This document shows, piece by piece, positions 5,950-6,536 of a DNA stretch of 6,536 nucleotides. The position numbers and the translations under genes were made by a program. Below the pieces are notes generated by a model, which saw nothing but the letters and a program-made list of their open reading frames with translations, was not told the origin of the DNA and searched no databases. Origin of the DNA: Eggerthellaceae bacterium (GTDB taxonomy: Bacteria > Actinomycetota > Coriobacteriia > Coriobacteriales > Eggerthellaceae); contig JAFUCW010000304.1 of the NCBI GenBank assembly GCA_017459485.1, positions 1 to 6,536 on the forward strand. Reading direction: 5' to 3'. Position 1 is the stretch's first letter. Each line of letters opens with the position of its first letter.

Positions 5950-6536
5950 TCAGGCCGAAAGCCGCTTGGCCTCGTAGAGCTTTTTGTCGGCGCTATCGAT
6001 AAGTTCGCGGAAATCCAAGGTGCCGTCGTACTCTTCCATGCCAAGGCTCATGCTCAGATGGATCTGGTTCGGCATCTCAATGGCGGAAAGTCGTTCGTTG
6101 ACGTTTCGCCTTATTTCCTCGATGTCCAGGATTCGTTCCGTTTCCGACGTCATCATGAACTCGTCGCCGCCTGTGCGAAACACTACCGCATCGTATGATG
6201 AGAAAACGTCCCGAAGCGTCTTGGACGCCAGCTGAAGCGCCATGTCGCCCACGGGGTGCCCGTACGTGTCGTTGATACTCTTGAACTTGTCCAGGTCGCC
6301 TGCGAATATGTAGAGGTGCTGCGGTCCTCTGGGCTGGAAATGGCTGATACGGCTCAAAAGATCTTGCTCGAAGGCAAAGCGGTTCGGCAGGTCCGTAAGG
6401 TGGTCTCGGGTGATCATGACGTTTTGGGTCGTGCCGTACAAAAGGAGCAGCGCGACAAGCACACCACCTTGCATGGTGGGAAGCCCCGGTGGAAAAATCA
6501 TTTGTGCGCCGGAAAGCACCAGAACTGGAACAGGGA
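5950..6536 (-). CDS. Membrane-anchored GGDEF diguanylate cyclase (N-terminus off the window)
   Basis: This is the C-terminal part of a predicted diguanylate cyclase, which makes c-di-GMP from two GTP. About 194 codons are visible and the frame stays open to the right edge, so the start lies outside. The visible part begins with a hydrophobic stretch (minus-strand codons from about 6470 to 6430, VLVALLLLYG), probably the last of several membrane segments of a sensor region. A full GGDEF domain follows: DHLTDLPNR at entry, metal-binding Asp in AGDLDKFKSINDTYGH, an intact R-T-G-G-D-E-F active-site loop, SMSLGM, and the closing DSADKKLYEAK helix. The inhibitory I-site RxxD expected five residues before GGDEF is absent (Ser-Ser-Tyr-Asp there), so classical product inhibition is unlikely. 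A GTG at 6519 could be read as a start, but it has no supporting ribosome site in view and the frame continues upstream. Convergent with the operon and not obviously linked to it. Confidence 0.9.
   Translation of the reverse strand, partial: PVPVLVLSGAQMIFPPGLPTMQGGVLVALLLLYGTTQNVMITRDHLTDLPNRFAFEQDLLSRISHFQPRGPQHLYIFAGDLDKFKSINDTYGHPVGDMALQLASKTLRDVFSSYDAVVFRTGGDEFMMTSETERILDIEEIRRNVNERLSAIEMPNQIHLSMSLGMEEYDGTLDFRELIDSADKKLYEAKRLSA

Noticed and set aside
5772..6198. Open frames on the + strand running through the convergent gap
   Set aside because: They overlap the end of the GMC gene and run antisense into the GGDEF domain; the product is low in family-like features and no ribosome site stands out.
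1..6536. CRISPR array, tRNA/rRNA genes, insertion sequences
   Set aside because: No regularly spaced repeats, no cloverleaf or rRNA-like segments, and no transposase-like frame or terminal inverted repeats were seen in reading both strands.

Overview
The window looks like a GC-rich bacterial chromosome segment with clear Shine-Dalgarno starts, tightly packed genes and little non-coding DNA. Nothing names the species. The combination of a CorA transporter, a GGDEF protein and a flavin/Cys-motif GMC oxidoreductase beside an acyl-activating reductase would fit an anaerobic high-GC actinobacterium such as a Coriobacteriia/Eggerthellaceae member, but that is a guess from memory and not a sequence-based assignment.

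Layout. A complete CorA-family divalent cation transporter (78-992, +) comes first. A 138-nt gap follows, carrying a possible promoter with an unusually long 19-bp spacer and a 16-bp palindrome. Then comes a three-gene operon on the + strand (1131-5799) whose genes overlap: a 934-residue fusion of an NAD(P)-dependent thioester-reductase domain and an AMP-forming acyl-CoA synthetase domain; a 196-residue Cys-rich protein whose C-terminus resembles the L-2-amino-thiazoline-4-carboxylate hydrolase/V4R type; and a compact 429-residue GMC-type flavoprotein with a four-cysteine motif. The overlaps are 13 nt and 4 nt (ATGA), so translation is probably coupled. The right end is a membrane-anchored GGDEF diguanylate cyclase on the - strand, convergent with the operon and cut at its N-terminus by the window edge.

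How the genes may work together. The fusion protein holds both steps needed to turn a free carboxylic acid into an aldehyde or alcohol: ATP-dependent activation to a thioester, then NAD(P)H reduction. Its order is reductase first, adenylation second, with no carrier-protein domain. This is the reverse of classical carboxylic acid reductases and implies CoA thioesters as the shuttle. The GMC enzyme next door belongs to a superfamily that oxidises alcohols, including long-chain alcohols and sterols. The set therefore looks like a lipid or hydrophobic-acid module acting at the carboxylate/aldehyde/alcohol level. The substrate and direction cannot be read from sequence. This operon is the most interesting part of the window; CorA and the GGDEF protein are ordinary neighbours.
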